A stretch of DNA of 64,000 nt, from the NCBI RefSeq assembly GCF_900101905.1, contig NZ_FNAJ01000004.1, positions 558,001 to 622,000 on the forward strand, written 5' to 3'. Shown in pieces: positions 49,974-60,563 of this stretch. Below the pieces are notes generated by a model. The model saw only the letters and a program-made list of their open reading frames with translations, was not told the origin of the DNA and searched no databases. Made by a program: the position numbers and the translations under genes. This DNA is from Myxococcus virescens. Lineage in GTDB: Bacteria; Myxococcota; Myxococcia; Myxococcales; Myxococcaceae. Position 1 is the first letter of the stretch. Every line of letters begins with the position of its first letter.

Positions 49974-51938
49974 ATGGCCCAGACGCAGGACGCGCTCATT
50001 CCCACGAAGGACGCCTTCAGCCGCAAAGCCCACGTGAAGAGCCTGGAGGACTACCAGCGCCTCTACCAGCGCAGCATCCAGCAGCCCGAGGCCTTCTGGA
50101 GCGAGATGGCCGAACAGCTCACCTGGTTCCACAAGCCAGACGCCATCATGGACCTGAACGCGGAGCAGGTGGACTTCTCCTGGTTCGGCGGCGGCAAGCT
50201 CAACGCGGCCTACAACTGCATCGACCGGCACGCCACGGAGCGCCCCGGCAAGGTCGCCATCATCTGGGCGAAGAACGAGCCGGGCGAGTACGAATCCATC
50301 ACCTACCGCGACCTCCAGCACCACGTGGGCCGCGTGGCCAACGTGCTGAAGGCGCACGGGGTGCGCAAGGGCGACCGCGTCTGTATCTACCTGCCCATGG
50401 TGCCGGAGCTGGCCTACACCATGCTCGCGTGCGCGCGCATCGGCGCGGTGCACTCCGTGGTCTTCGCCGGCTTCTCATCGGAGGCCCTGCGCGAACGGAT
50501 TCTCGACTCCGGCGCCAAGGTGCTCATCACCGCCAACGAAGGGCCTCGCGGCCCGAAGTTCGTGCCCACCAAGGCCATCGCGGACGAGGCCGTGGAGGGC
50601 CTGTCCCTGGTGGAGTCCATCCTCGTGGTGCGCCGCACGGGCAAGGAAGTGCCCATGCTCGCCGGCCGCGACTACTGGCTGGACGCGGAGATGGCGAAGC
50701 ACCGCGGCGTCTGTCCCGCGGAGTGGATGGACTCCGAGGATCCGCTCTTCATCCTCTACACCTCCGGCTCCACGGGGAAGCCCAAGGGCGTGCTGCACAC
50801 CACCGGCGGCTATCTCGTCTACGCGGCCACCACGTTCCGCTACGTCTTCGACATCCAGCCGGAGGACGTCTACTTCTGCGCGGCGGACCTGGGCTGGGTC
50901 ACCGGACACAGCTACATCCTCTACGGGCCGCTGATGAACGGCACCACCACGGTGATGTTCGAGTCCACGCCCACCTACCCGGACGCGGGGCGGCTGTGGC
51001 GCGTGGTGGACGACCTCGAGGCCACCATTCTCTACACCGCCCCCACCGCGCTGCGCTCGCTCATCAAGGAGGGTGACGCGTGGGTGAAGAAGTCCTCGCG
51101 CCAGTCGCTGCGCCTCCTGGGCAGCGTGGGCGAGCCCATCAACCCGGAGGTGTGGCGCTGGTACCACGACGTCGTGGGCGAAAGCCGCTGCCCGGTGGTG
51201 GACACGTGGTGGCAGACGGAGACGGGCGGCATCCTGATTGCCCCGCTGCCGGGAGCCACGCCCACCAAGCCGGGCTCCGCCACCCTGCCCTTCTTCGGCG
51301 TGGAGCCCGTGCTGGTGGACGACGAGGGCCGCGTCATCGAAGGCAACGGCGTCAGCGGCAACCTGTGTCTGGCGCGCTCGTGGCCGGGACAGGCCCGCAC
51401 GCTGTACGGCCACCACCAGCGCTTCAAGGAGACGTACTACGCGCGCTTCCCCAACCTGTACTTCACCGGTGACGGGTGCCGCCGCGATGAGGACGGGTAC
51501 TACTGGATTACCGGCCGCGTGGATGACGTGCTCAACGTCTCCGGGCACCGCCTGGGCACCGCCGAGGTGGAGAGCGCGCTGGTGGCCCATGAGGCCGTCG
51601 CCGAGGCCGCGGTGGTGGGCTTCCCGCACGACCTCAAGGGCACGGGCGTGTGCGCATTCGTCACGGTGAAGCCGGACTGGCAGGAGTCCGCCTCCGAGCA
51701 GATGGTGGGCGCGCTCAAGGAGCAGGTTCGGCATGTCATTGGCCCCATCGCCACGCCGGACCGGGTGGTGCTGGTCAACGGCCTGCCGAAGACCCGCTCC
51801 GGGAAGATTCTGCGCCGCATGCTCCGCAAGATTGCCTCGGGCGAGGTGGAGAACCTGGGTGACGCCAGCACCCTGGCGGACCCGTCGGTGCTCGACGAAC
51901 TGCTCGCGAAGGCCACGCCCCCACAGGCGAAGCGCTGA
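49974..51938 (+). CDS. acs: Acetyl-CoA synthetase
   Basis: The protein has 654 residues, standard for Acs. ATG 49974 follows AAGGAAG; the frame extends upstream through the porin gene only as a shadow. ATP-binding motif [14 protein letters not shown], acetyl pocket region TDWWQTETG, and C-terminal [11 protein letters not shown] with Lys611, the residue whose acetylation switches Acs off in other bacteria. It converts acetate, ATP and CoA to acetyl-CoA. It is second in the porin-acs-DUF485-actP unit and should be driven by the sigma-54 promoter upstream. Confidence 0.96.
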   Translation: MAQTQDALIPTKDAFSRKAHVKSLEDYQRLYQRSIQQPEAFWSEMAEQLTWFHKPDAIMDLNAEQVDFSWFGGGKLNAAYNCIDRHATERPGKVAIIWAKNEPGEYESITYRDLQHHVGRVANVLKAHGVRKGDRVCIYLPMVPELAYTMLACARIGAVHSVVFAGFSSEALRERILDSGAKVLITANEGPRGPKFVPTKAIADEAVEGLSLVESILVVRRTGKEVPMLAGRDYWLDAEMAKHRGVCPAEWMDSEDPLFILYTSGSTGKPKGVLHTTGGYLVYAATTFRYVFDIQPEDVYFCAADLGWVTGHSYILYGPLMNGTTTVMFESTPTYPDAGRLWRVVDDLEATILYTAPTALRSLIKEGDAWVKKSSRQSLRLLGSVGEPINPEVWRWYHDVVGESRCPVVDTWWQTETGGILIAPLPGATPTKPGSATLPFFGVEPVLVDDEGRVIEGNGVSGNLCLARSWPGQARTLYGHHQRFKETYYARFPNLYFTGDGCRRDEDGYYWITGRVDDVLNVSGHRLGTAEVESALVAHEAVAEAAVVGFPHDLKGTGVCAFVTVKPDWQESASEQMVGALKEQVRHVIGPIATPDRVVLVNGLPKTRSGKILRRMLRKIASGEVENLGDASTLADPSVLDELLAKATPPQAKR

Positions 51939-51954
51939 CCGGAGGAGACATCCC

Positions 51955-52239
51955 ATGTCCACGAATCCGAATGAGGAAGCGCTGGAAGCGCTCGCGGCGG
52001 CGCGCTGGCGCGTGGCCGGCGTGCTCACCGTGACGACGCTGGTGGCGTACCTGGGCTTCATCCTGCTGGTGGCGTTCGACAAGCCGCTCATGGGGCAGCA
52101 GCTCGTCCCCGGCCTGTCCATTGGCATCCTGCTGGGCGCGCTGGTCATCGTCGCGGCCTGGGCGCTGACGGGCATCTACATGCTGTGGGCGAACGGGAAG
52201 TACGACCGCGCCCTGCACCAACTCCGCGGTGGGAAGTGA
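51955..52239 (+). CDS. DUF485 membrane subunit
   Basis: The protein has 94 residues. ATG 51955 follows GGAGGAG. Two hydrophobic segments (about 20-45 and 55-78) flank the short loop [12 protein letters not shown], the DUF485 signature. This family almost always precedes actP and likely assists the transporter. It sits 16 bp after acs and 7 bp before actP. Confidence 0.9.
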   Translation: MSTNPNEEALEALAAARWRVAGVLTVTTLVAYLGFILLVAFDKPLMGQQLVPGLSIGILLGALVIVAAWALTGIYMLWANGKYDRALHQLRGGK

Positions 52240-52246
52240 GGCAGGC

Positions 52247-53881
52247 ATGAACACCGCAGAAACGACGACGCAGCTCGGCCAGCCGAACGCGACGGCCATC
52301 CTGTTCTTCCTCCTCTTCGTCGGCGTCACCCTGGCGATTACGTACTGGGCGGCGCGCAAGACGAAGACGACCTCGGAGTTCTTCGCCGCGGGCGGCGGCG
52401 TGAGCGCGGCGCAGAACGGCTTCGCGCTCGCGGGCGACTACATGAGCGCCGCCAGCTTCCTGGGCATCGCGGGCCTGGTGGCCACGTCCGGCTTCGACGG
52501 GCTCATCTACTCCGTGGGCTGGCTGGTGGGCTGGCCCGTGGTGACGTTCCTCATCGCCGAGCCCCTGCGCAACCTGGGCAAGTACACCTTCGCGGACGTG
52601 GTGGCCTACCGGCTGAAGCAGACGCCAGTGCGCCTGTCCGCGGCGGTGGGCACGCTCACCGTGGTCAGCTTCTACCTGATTGCGCAGATGGTGGGCGCCG
52701 GCAACCTCATCCACCTGCTGTTCGGCCTGTCCTACGAGATGGCGGTCGTCATCGTGGGCGCGGTGATGATTCTCTACGTGCTCTTCGGCGGGATGATTGC
52801 CACCACGTGGGTGCAGATCGTCAAGGCGGTGCTGCTGCTGGCGGGCGCCACGGGGCTCGCGGGCATGGTGCTGTCCAGGTTCGGCTTCAGCCCGCTGCGG
52901 CTCTTCAACGAAGCCGCCACCCAATACGGCGCGGAGGTGCTGGCACCTGGGAAGCTGGTGAACAACCCGCTGGAGGCCATCTCCCTGGGCGTGGCGCTGA
53001 TGTTCGGCACCGCGGGCCTGCCGCACATCCTGATGCGCTTCTACACGGTGCCGGACGCGAAGGCGGCGCGCAGCAGCGTCTTCTACGCCACGGGGCTCAT
53101 CGGCTACTTCTACCTGGTGACGTTCATCCTGGGCTTCGGCGCGTCCGTGCTGGTGGGCCGTCAGGCGATTACCGGCGTGGACAAGGGCGGCAACATGGCG
53201 GCGCCCATGCTCGCCGAAGTCGTGGGTGGCACGGGCTTCCTGGGCTTCATCTCCGCCGTCGCCTTCGCCACGATTCTGGCGGTGGTGGCCGGCCTGACGC
53301 TGTCCGGCGCGGCGGCGCTGTCCCATGACTTGTGGTCCAGCGTGGTGCGCAAGGGCCAGGCCCCCGAGGCGGAGCAGCTCAAGGTGGCCCGGCTGGCCAG
53401 CCTCTTCCTGGGCGTCCTGGCCATCATCCTGGGCGTGGCCTTCAAGGGGCAGAACGTGGCCTTCATGGTGGGGCTGGCCTTCGCCATCGCGGCGAGCGCC
53501 AACTTCCCGGCGCTGCTCCTGTCCATGGCCTGGAAGAAGTTCACCACGAATGGCGCGGTGGCCAGCATGCTGACGGGCGCCATCAGCTCGGTGCTCTTCA
53601 TCTTCCTGTCCCCCACGGTGCAGGTGGACCTCCTGGGCAACACGTCCGCGCTGTTCCCCCTGCGCAACCCAGGCGTCATCACCATTCCCCTGGCCTTCAT
53701 CGTGGGCGCGGCGGTGTCGCTGCTCTTCCCCGAGCACGAGTCCGCCGCCCGCTTCGCCGAGGTGAAGCACCGGATGCACGTGGGGGTGCCCCAGCCGGTT
53801 CCCGCGGTGGCCGCCGTGGCCTCGAAGCCCGCGGATGGGCCGCCCCGCCCCGCCGCCACGGGCAGCGAGGCCAAGGCCTGA
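52247..53881 (+). CDS. actP: ActP-type sodium/acetate symporter
   Basis: The protein has 544 residues from ATG 52247, preceded by GTGAGGC. It is an SSS-family permease with about 13 transmembrane segments. Typical features are [32 protein letters not shown], the sodium-site region [19 protein letters not shown] and [20 protein letters not shown]. Closest in layout to acetate permease ActP; glycolate or pyruvate use is possible. It completes acetate uptake with Acs. The C-terminal ~25 residues are a Pro/Ala tail. Confidence 0.92.
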   Translation: MNTAETTTQLGQPNATAILFFLLFVGVTLAITYWAARKTKTTSEFFAAGGGVSAAQNGFALAGDYMSAASFLGIAGLVATSGFDGLIYSVGWLVGWPVVTFLIAEPLRNLGKYTFADVVAYRLKQTPVRLSAAVGTLTVVSFYLIAQMVGAGNLIHLLFGLSYEMAVVIVGAVMILYVLFGGMIATTWVQIVKAVLLLAGATGLAGMVLSRFGFSPLRLFNEAATQYGAEVLAPGKLVNNPLEAISLGVALMFGTAGLPHILMRFYTVPDAKAARSSVFYATGLIGYFYLVTFILGFGASVLVGRQAITGVDKGGNMAAPMLAEVVGGTGFLGFISAVAFATILAVVAGLTLSGAAALSHDLWSSVVRKGQAPEAEQLKVARLASLFLGVLAIILGVAFKGQNVAFMVGLAFAIAASANFPALLLSMAWKKFTTNGAVASMLTGAISSVLFIFLSPTVQVDLLGNTSALFPLRNPGVITIPLAFIVGAAVSLLFPEHESAARFAEVKHRMHVGVPQPVPAVAAVASKPADGPPRPAATGSEAKA

Positions 53882-53924
53882 GGACGGGCATTCCCCTGGG
53901 GCACGGGTCGCCTACACTGGGCCC

Positions 53925-54752
<828 letters not shown>

Positions 54753-54901
54753 GTCGCGAGCGCTCGCATCGTCCCCCGTACCGGCGGCCGGGCGCTTCCT
54801 GGGCCGGACGGAGGCAGAACGGACGTCCGTTTCCAGCCAATGCCCCTCATAGGGTGAAGCTTATCGACGGAGCCCTGGCTCTCGATGCCCTGGAGGCAAC
54901 C

Positions 54902-55615
54902 ATGCTCTTCCGCCAGCTCTTCGACACGACGTCGTCGACGTACACCTATCTGCTTGGGGACGAGGAGCGAGAAACGGCACTCCTCATCGACCCCGTCGCG
55001 GAGAAGCTCGACCGGGACCTCACGCTGCTGCGGGAGCTTGGCCTCTCCCTCACCCATGTGCTCGACACGCACGTGCACGCGGACCATGTCACTGCGTCTG
55101 GCCTGCTTCGGGCTCGCACGGGCGCCAAGGTGGTGGGTGGCATCGCCGGGGCACCCTGCGCTGACATCCACGTGAAGCATGGCGACACGCTGCGCGCCGG
55201 GACCTTCACGCTCCAGGTGCTCGCGACGCCGGGCCACACGGATGACAGCGTGAGCTACCTGCTGGGAGACCGTGTCTTCACCGGGGATGCCCTGCTCATC
55301 CGGGGCAATGGCAGGACAGACTTCCAGAATGGGAACGCCGGCACCCTGTATGACTCCATCACCCGAGTGCTGTTCGCGCTTCCCGATGAGACGCTCGTGT
55401 ACCCGGCCCATGACTACAAAGGGCTGACGGTGACGACCATCGGCGAGGAGAAGCGACACAACCCACGCGTGGCCGGCCGGAGCCGCGACGGCTTCATCCA
55501 GCTCATGAACAACCTGGGCCTGCCGAAGCCCAAGCTCATCGACGTGGCGGTTCCCGCCAACCGCGCTTGTGGACTGACGGCACCGGTCCGCGCGCAAGGC
55601 AGCCTCACACATTGA
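54902..55615 (+). CDS. Persulfide dioxygenase (ETHE1-like metallo-beta-lactamase fold)
   Basis: The protein has 237 residues from ATG 54902, preceded by GGAGGCAACC. Metal ligands THVHADH (H57, H59, D61, H62), H112, D129 and H169 form a mononuclear iron site. RGNGRTDFQ is the ETHE1-type signature. It oxidises glutathione persulfide to sulfite plus glutathione. Myxococcus xanthus persulfide dioxygenases have been studied biochemically; this looks like that group. No rhodanese or sulfide oxidoreductase is adjacent. Confidence 0.9.
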   Translation: MLFRQLFDTTSSTYTYLLGDEERETALLIDPVAEKLDRDLTLLRELGLSLTHVLDTHVHADHVTASGLLRARTGAKVVGGIAGAPCADIHVKHGDTLRAGTFTLQVLATPGHTDDSVSYLLGDRVFTGDALLIRGNGRTDFQNGNAGTLYDSITRVLFALPDETLVYPAHDYKGLTVTTIGEEKRHNPRVAGRSRDGFIQLMNNLGLPKPKLIDVAVPANRACGLTAPVRAQGSLTH

Positions 55616-55646
55616 GGTACAGGGAGGGGGGCGGCACCGGCTCAAG

Positions 55647-55712
55647 GCTTGCTGTTCGGAAATGTCGGGACATTTGTGGCGCGAAAACCCCCGACATTTC
55701 CGAACAGCAAGC
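55647..55712. repeat. 23-bp perfect inverted repeat
   Basis: The left arm (55647-55669, starting GCTTGCTGTTCGG) is exactly complementary to the right arm (55690-55712, ending CCGAACAGCAAGC), with a 20-nt loop. It begins 32 bp after the persulfide dioxygenase stop. It lacks a T-run, so it may be a terminator, a repetitive palindrome or a recombination/regulatory site. Confidence 0.85.
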
Positions 55713-55782
55713 TGCCCATCCGGCCCGGAGCCCGCGCAAGCACGCCACGACATCGACTCGCGAGCCTCTGGGAATCTTGGCG

Positions 55783-55813
55783 CACCTGTCACGTTCCTGG
55801 GCCCACCTGTCAC
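55783..55813 (+). repeat. Direct repeat CACCTGTCAC, 21-bp period
   Basis: Identical CACCTGTCAC occurs at 55783-55792 and 55804-55813. The 21-bp spacing is two helical turns, so a protein could bind both on one face. They lie 150-180 bp before the methylase start. Confidence 0.5.
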
Positions 55814-55962
55814 AACACGGCAGCGAGCCCCACCCAGACATCACACAGGCCTGCGACTCCAGGGCAGGTCTGTTGATGCCAAACGCACAACTCGATGAAA
55901 CATCCGCCAGAAAGCAGGCCCCCGACGTTCACTCCGCACCACGCTGGGTAGGATGCGGTTCC

Positions 55963-57531
55963 ATGCCTCGCACCGCGCATAGGCCGCTGGAAGTGGATGA
56001 GGAGAAGCTCGTCCTTCAATTCCCCAGCCTGGACCGTAAGGCCGTGGGTGCGTTCTTCACGCCGGCACCGCTGGCGGAACGCACCCTCGCGCTCGCGCTC
56101 CAGCACGTAGGCGGAGGCCCCCTCACCGTTGTCGACCCCTCGTGCGGCGCGGGCGCCTTCCTCACCGCCGCTTCGCGGCTGCGGCCCGGCGTCCGGCTCT
56201 GTGGCCTCGAGTTGGACCCCGAGGTCGCCCGCCTCTGCCAGGCCCGCGTGCCCGAGGCCACTGTGCGCGCGGGAGACGCGCTGCGAGACGGACTGGAGCC
56301 CCTGCTCGCCACCATTCCGCCGGACCACCAGGAGCTGTGGGTGGGCAACCCGCCCTACAACGGCACCTCCTCCGTGCTGAAGGACCCGGGCACCTATGCG
56401 CGGCTGCGCGCCCTGCTCCCACTGGCGCTGATGCCTGGCACCAGCCTGCGAGACGACTTCGCCTTCTTCCTCCTGGTGGCCGCGCACCGGCTGGCCACCC
56501 GTCCCGGCGCGCTCGCCTTCATCATCCCCGCGAGCTTCCTCGACGCCTTCATGTACGCGCCGCTGCGCCAGTCGCTGCTGGAGACACTCTCCCTGCGCGA
56601 GGTGGTGGACCTGGGCCCCGGCGCCTTCGCGGGCACCCAGGTGCGGACCTGCATCACCGTGTGGAGTTCTCTCCCGGGCCCCCACCCCGCCCCGCGCTTC
56701 GAGCGGCGCGGCATCGGACAACACTTCACCCCCGAGCCCCCCGAGTGGCGGCTCGCCCCCACCGCGCCCGAGGCGTCCGCCCTGGATGCCCGCTGGAGAG
56801 AGCGTGGAGAGCCCCTGACGCGGCTCGTCCCCGTCAGCCTCCCCGGCGTGAAGACACGCTTCGACGAGCTGCTGGTGGACGCGGACCCGGAGCGGCTCCT
56901 CACCCGCGTGAAGGACTTCGCGGCCACGCCCGAAGAAGCCCTGCCCGAGTTCGCGAAGGCCCACGGCCTGCCCGAAGAGCTGCTGCCCAAGCTGCGCGCA
57001 TTGAAGGCCGGTCCGCCGCTGGAGGTGGACGCCAGCTACATACGGCCCTTCTACCGCTACGGCGGCGCGCGCCACCGCGGCAGCGTGCCCCCCGAGGCCC
57101 GCGCCTACTGCTACCTGGACCGGCGGCTCGTCCCCCGCGGTGACCACCGGCTGCGCGGCCCCTACGACCCGCACCTGGGCGCGGTGAAGCTGCTCTTCAA
57201 CGTGCGAGAGCTGCCCTTGTCGGCCGCGCTGCTGGAAGACGAAGGCTGCGTGCATGACCACCGCCACGCGCGCTTCGCCCCGCTCTACGTGCCGCAGCGC
57301 CTGCGCGACGAGGGGCTGGGCCTCACCCGGTCCGTGAAGACACGGGACGAACTGGGCCCGCTGGTGCCCAACCTCTCTCCCCGGGGCCTGGCATGGGCCG
57401 AACGCCTGGGCGGCCCCCTGCCCGCCTTCCAGGCCCTGGTCCGCTTCCTCAACGGGGCGGAAGTCCAAGGCATCTGGGCGCCCGCCTTTGGTGCCTCCCG
57501 CGTCGTGCCCGTGCCCCTCGCGGAGGAGTGA
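55963..57531 (+). CDS. Orphan TaqI-like N6-adenine DNA methyltransferase
   Basis: The protein has 522 residues from ATG 55963. Methylase motif X is AVGAFFTPAPLAE (about 28-39), motif I VVDPSCGAGAF (56-66) binds S-adenosylmethionine, and motif IV NPPY (129-132) is the catalytic loop of amino-methylases. The C-terminal ~270 residues resemble a TaqI-C target-recognition domain. I see no PD-(D/E)xK nuclease domain, and no restriction gene is adjacent. It is therefore an orphan: a regulator, a relic of a restriction system, or part of a distant defence system. Confidence 0.8.
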   Translation: MPRTAHRPLEVDEEKLVLQFPSLDRKAVGAFFTPAPLAERTLALALQHVGGGPLTVVDPSCGAGAFLTAASRLRPGVRLCGLELDPEVARLCQARVPEATVRAGDALRDGLEPLLATIPPDHQELWVGNPPYNGTSSVLKDPGTYARLRALLPLALMPGTSLRDDFAFFLLVAAHRLATRPGALAFIIPASFLDAFMYAPLRQSLLETLSLREVVDLGPGAFAGTQVRTCITVWSSLPGPHPAPRFERRGIGQHFTPEPPEWRLAPTAPEASALDARWRERGEPLTRLVPVSLPGVKTRFDELLVDADPERLLTRVKDFAATPEEALPEFAKAHGLPEELLPKLRALKAGPPLEVDASYIRPFYRYGGARHRGSVPPEARAYCYLDRRLVPRGDHRLRGPYDPHLGAVKLLFNVRELPLSAALLEDEGCVHDHRHARFAPLYVPQRLRDEGLGLTRSVKTRDELGPLVPNLSPRGLAWAERLGGPLPAFQALVRFLNGAEVQGIWAPAFGASRVVPVPLAEE

Positions 57532-57646
57532 GCGCTACAGAGCAGATGGCTCGGATGCCCGCTTGCTTTCCCCTGCGGCGGGCACGAGCAACCGCTAGTG
57601 TCCACCTTCGCTCCGTAGCGCACGACCCCAGGAGGAAGACACACTC

Positions 57647-58201
57647 ATGAAGATTCGAGCCCTGCTCACCGCCGCCGCACTGACCGCCGCCCTCCCCGCA
57701 CTGGCTCAGGAGGGCGCGGGCACGCCGCCGCCAGCGGACAAGAAGACGCCGCCCAAGGGCCAGACGGCCAAGGCCCAGGTGAAGGACTCCGAGGGCAAGG
57801 ACGTGGGCGAAATCACCCTCGAGCAGACCAAGCAAGGCATCCTCATCAAGGGCAAGCTGAGCAACCTGCCGCCGGGCCAGCACGCCTTCCACATCCATGA
57901 AGTGGGCAAGTGCGAGGGGCCCGCCTTCACCACGGCGGGCGGCCACTTCAACCCCAGCAAGAAGGCCCACGGCCTGCTGGCGCCCAAGGGCAAGCACCAC
58001 GGCGACCTGCCCAACCTCTACGTGGCCCAGGACGGCACGGTGCAGTTCGACATTTTTTCGCAGAACGGCCTCACCGTGAAGTCGCTGTTCGACAAGGACG
58101 GCTCCGCGATGGTGGTGCACGCCAAGGAGGACGACTACCACACCGACCCGACGGGCGACGCGGGCGGCCGCATCGCCTGCGGCGTGGTGGAGAAGACCTA
58201 G
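57647..58201 (+). CDS. sodC: Periplasmic Cu/Zn superoxide dismutase
   Basis: The protein has 184 residues. AGGAGGAAG precedes ATG 57647. The signal peptide (LLTAAALTAALPALA) is followed by a low-complexity stretch. The active-site copper ligands lie in HAFHIHEVGKC; zinc/copper ligands in GGHFNPSKKAHG and ...HHGDLPNL. The C-terminal GGRIACGVV supplies the disulfide Cys. It disproportionates superoxide outside the cytoplasm. It is a single gene with a strong hairpin after the stop. Confidence 0.93.
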   Translation: MKIRALLTAAALTAALPALAQEGAGTPPPADKKTPPKGQTAKAQVKDSEGKDVGEITLEQTKQGILIKGKLSNLPPGQHAFHIHEVGKCEGPAFTTAGGHFNPSKKAHGLLAPKGKHHGDLPNLYVAQDGTVQFDIFSQNGLTVKSLFDKDGSAMVVHAKEDDYHTDPTGDAGGRIACGVVEKT

Positions 58202-58225
58202 CCCGCCCCGCGCGGGAAGCAACCC

Positions 58226-58252
58226 GGCCTCTCCCTCGCACAGGGAGAGGCC
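58226..58252. terminator. Strong bidirectional hairpin terminator
   Basis: A perfect 11-bp stem, GGCCTCTCCCT (58226-58236) and AGGGAGAGGCC (58242-58252), has a 5-nt loop. It sits between the sodC stop (58201) and the converging stop at 58257. Confidence 0.7.
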
Positions 58253-58256
58253 GCTG

Positions 58257-60536
58257 TCACACGTAGCCGAAGCGCCGGCGGGCGAACCACTCCGCGCCCA
58301 GCAGCGCGATGAGCGCCACCAGGTAGTACCAGCGGTCCCACAGCGGCTGGTCCCTGGCGCGGCCCACCTCCACCACCGGCGGGTCCAGCAGCGGCACATC
58401 CGGAAGGCCGTCCTGCGGCAGCGTGTATGACTTGCCGCCCGTCTCCTTCGCAATCTGCGCCATCAACTCCGGCCGCACGGACGCGTCCGACAGCTCGGGC
58501 CCCACGGCGCGCACGGCCACCGCGTCCTCGCCCTTGCCCAGGTCCGTCTCGCCCTTCTTCGCGGAGGCCAGCAGCTTGTAGGGCCCGGGCGCGGGGGGCT
58601 CGAACTCCAGCCGCACCACGCCGTCCGTCCCCGTGGTGCCCGTCTGCACCGCCACCGGCTTCTGCGTGGCGACGGAGAAGAGCTCCACCCGCACCTGCGC
58701 GTCCTGCGCCGGCTGGTAGTCCGCCATCCGCGCCTGCACCACGACGCCCACGGGCCGGCCCGGCTCCACGGACGGCGGGTCCGCCGTCACCTTCAGCGTC
58801 GTCAGGTCCGGGTCCCTCACCAGCCACCGCAGCGCGTTGCCCCAGAAGCGGTCATACGCGCGGCTGGGCGAGCCGTGCTTGTGCGCCGCGAAGGCCCAGT
58901 ACCAGGAGGCGTCCGTGGCCATCACCAGCGAGCGGCCCCGGCCGTAGTCCCACACGGCCACCAGCGGCGCGTTCTTCCCGCCCACCGTCAGGTGCGGGTG
59001 GTCCAGCAGCACCGTGGCCCCCGGACGCGCCTGCGTCAGGTTGGCGCCAGGGATGGGCGGCAGCTCCGCCCACGCGGCCTCCGTGCTGGCGGCGCCCATG
59101 CCAATGCCCGTCACCGGGTGGCGCAGGCCCTCGGGCGTCAGGCGCGGCTTGAAGGCGTCCAGGTTGGCGGGGCCCGCGGCCGCCACAGGCAGCGCCTCCA
59201 TCAGCGTGGGCATGGTGGCGCGGCCTTCGCCCAGCACACTGTCGCCGCCAATCATCACGAAGGCGCCGCCGTTGTGGACGTAGCGCTCCAGGTTGCGCTC
59301 GTACTCGGCGATGGAGAGCGACGGGTCCGCGTGCCCGAAGTTCTGGAAGATGACGACGTCGAAGGTGTCCAGCTTCGTGTCGAAAATCTCCTCCATGGGG
59401 AACGGGATGAGGGACAGCTCGCGCTGGTCGTTCACCACGCCCGGGTCGTCCGACAGCGTGCGCAGGATGTAGAAGGACACCAGGTCCACGTTGGCGTCCT
59501 GGCGCAAGAGGCCACGCAGGTAGCGCTCGTCCCAGGAGGGCCGTCCCACCACCAGCAGCACGCGCACGCGGTCCCGAATCACCTTCAGCGTGAAGGAGCG
59601 CGTGTTGTTGTCCGCCACGGCCTCGCCCGGGAAGGTGGGCACCGTCACGGTGTAGACGAAGCGCCCCGTCTGGTCCGGGGTGAAGGTGAAGGCCACGGGC
59701 TTCACGTCGTCCGCGGACTCCATCCGCACCACCTTGCTGGCGACCGTCTTGCCTTCCTGACTCAGCACCACGGGGATGTCCTGCCCCGCGAAGCCGCGGC
59801 CGTGAATCTCCACCTCCACGGTGAGCGAGTTGCGCACGAAGGCGAAGTCATCCACCTTCAGCCCCTCCACGGCGACATCCCTCAGCGTCTCCTGCCCCAC
59901 GGTGAAGGTGGAGACGGGGACGTTCAGGTCCGCCAGCGCCGCGCGCGCCCGGCCCACCACGCCCGCCTTGAGCTCGGTGTTGTCCGCGCCGTCGCTGAAC
60001 AGCAGCACCCCGGACAGCTTGCGCGAGCCCTGCCCCGCCCCCGCCGCGGCGCGCACCGCCGAGAGCAGGTCCGTGGTGCCCGCGCGCGCGGGCGTCATCA
60101 GCGTCTCCGGCGTCGCCGGCGCCAGCTCCGGGTCGAAGCCGTACAGCTCCACCGTGAAGCGGTCCTGAAGCTCCGCCAGGCGCGGCGCGGCCCGTTCCAG
60201 GAACGCGGCCACTTCCTCGGAGCGAGAGCGTCCGCCCACCTCCGCGGGGAAGCTCATGGACGCGGAGCGGTCCACCAGCACCGCGACGCGGTTCTTCATG
60301 CGCGCCACCTGCAGGTGACGGATGCCGGGCTCCAGCAGGAAGAAGAGCGCGGCCACGCCGGCGCCGACACGCAGGGCCCAGAGCAGGACCCGGCGCCCGC
60401 GCGAGGGCTCCCGGCGCACGCCCCAGGCGGCCAGCGCCACGCCCAGCACCAACCCCAGGGCGAGCAGGACCAGCGCCCACGGTGGCAATGGCGAGAGGGT
60501 GACGAGCTTCCAGGCGTTGAACGTGGGGGAATTCAT
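58257..60536 (-). CDS. Membrane-anchored VWA / glutamine-amidotransferase-like protein
   Basis: The protein has 759 residues. Two N-terminal helices (about 20-39 and 50-68) are followed by a VWA domain with MIDAS DRSASMS (D89, S91, S93). A CARDB-like beta region comes next (about 220-320), then a class I glutamine-amidotransferase-like domain (VRVLLVVGRPSWDERYLRGL... through ...DYGRGRSLVMATDASWYWAF) and a C-terminal helix ending RRRFGYV. The amidotransferase-like part appears to lack a clear catalytic Cys. It belongs to the group found with MoxR/DUF58/DUF4159 proteins, here paired only with DUF4159 (27 bp upstream). It may be a surface assembly or chaperone system; function unknown. Confidence 0.75.
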   Translation of the reverse strand: MNSPTFNAWKLVTLSPLPPWALVLLALGLVLGVALAAWGVRREPSRGRRVLLWALRVGAGVAALFFLLEPGIRHLQVARMKNRVAVLVDRSASMSFPAEVGGRSRSEEVAAFLERAAPRLAELQDRFTVELYGFDPELAPATPETLMTPARAGTTDLLSAVRAAAGAGQGSRKLSGVLLFSDGADNTELKAGVVGRARAALADLNVPVSTFTVGQETLRDVAVEGLKVDDFAFVRNSLTVEVEIHGRGFAGQDIPVVLSQEGKTVASKVVRMESADDVKPVAFTFTPDQTGRFVYTVTVPTFPGEAVADNNTRSFTLKVIRDRVRVLLVVGRPSWDERYLRGLLRQDANVDLVSFYILRTLSDDPGVVNDQRELSLIPFPMEEIFDTKLDTFDVVIFQNFGHADPSLSIAEYERNLERYVHNGGAFVMIGGDSVLGEGRATMPTLMEALPVAAAGPANLDAFKPRLTPEGLRHPVTGIGMGAASTEAAWAELPPIPGANLTQARPGATVLLDHPHLTVGGKNAPLVAVWDYGRGRSLVMATDASWYWAFAAHKHGSPSRAYDRFWGNALRWLVRDPDLTTLKVTADPPSVEPGRPVGVVVQARMADYQPAQDAQVRVELFSVATQKPVAVQTGTTGTDGVVRLEFEPPAPGPYKLLASAKKGETDLGKGEDAVAVRAVGPELSDASVRPELMAQIAKETGGKSYTLPQDGLPDVPLLDPPVVEVGRARDQPLWDRWYYLVALIALLGAEWFARRRFGYV

Positions 60537-60563
60537 CCAGGCTTTCGGCGGAGGGCCGGGGCT

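Larger units (their letters stand above)
55616..55962. other. Intergenic region before the adenine methylase
   Basis: These 347 bp contain no gene I can support. They hold a 23-bp perfect inverted repeat and a pair of 10-bp direct repeats, listed separately. The methylase frame stays open through most of it (ATG 55876 is an alternative start), but the sequence is not conserved-looking. Confidence 0.5.
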
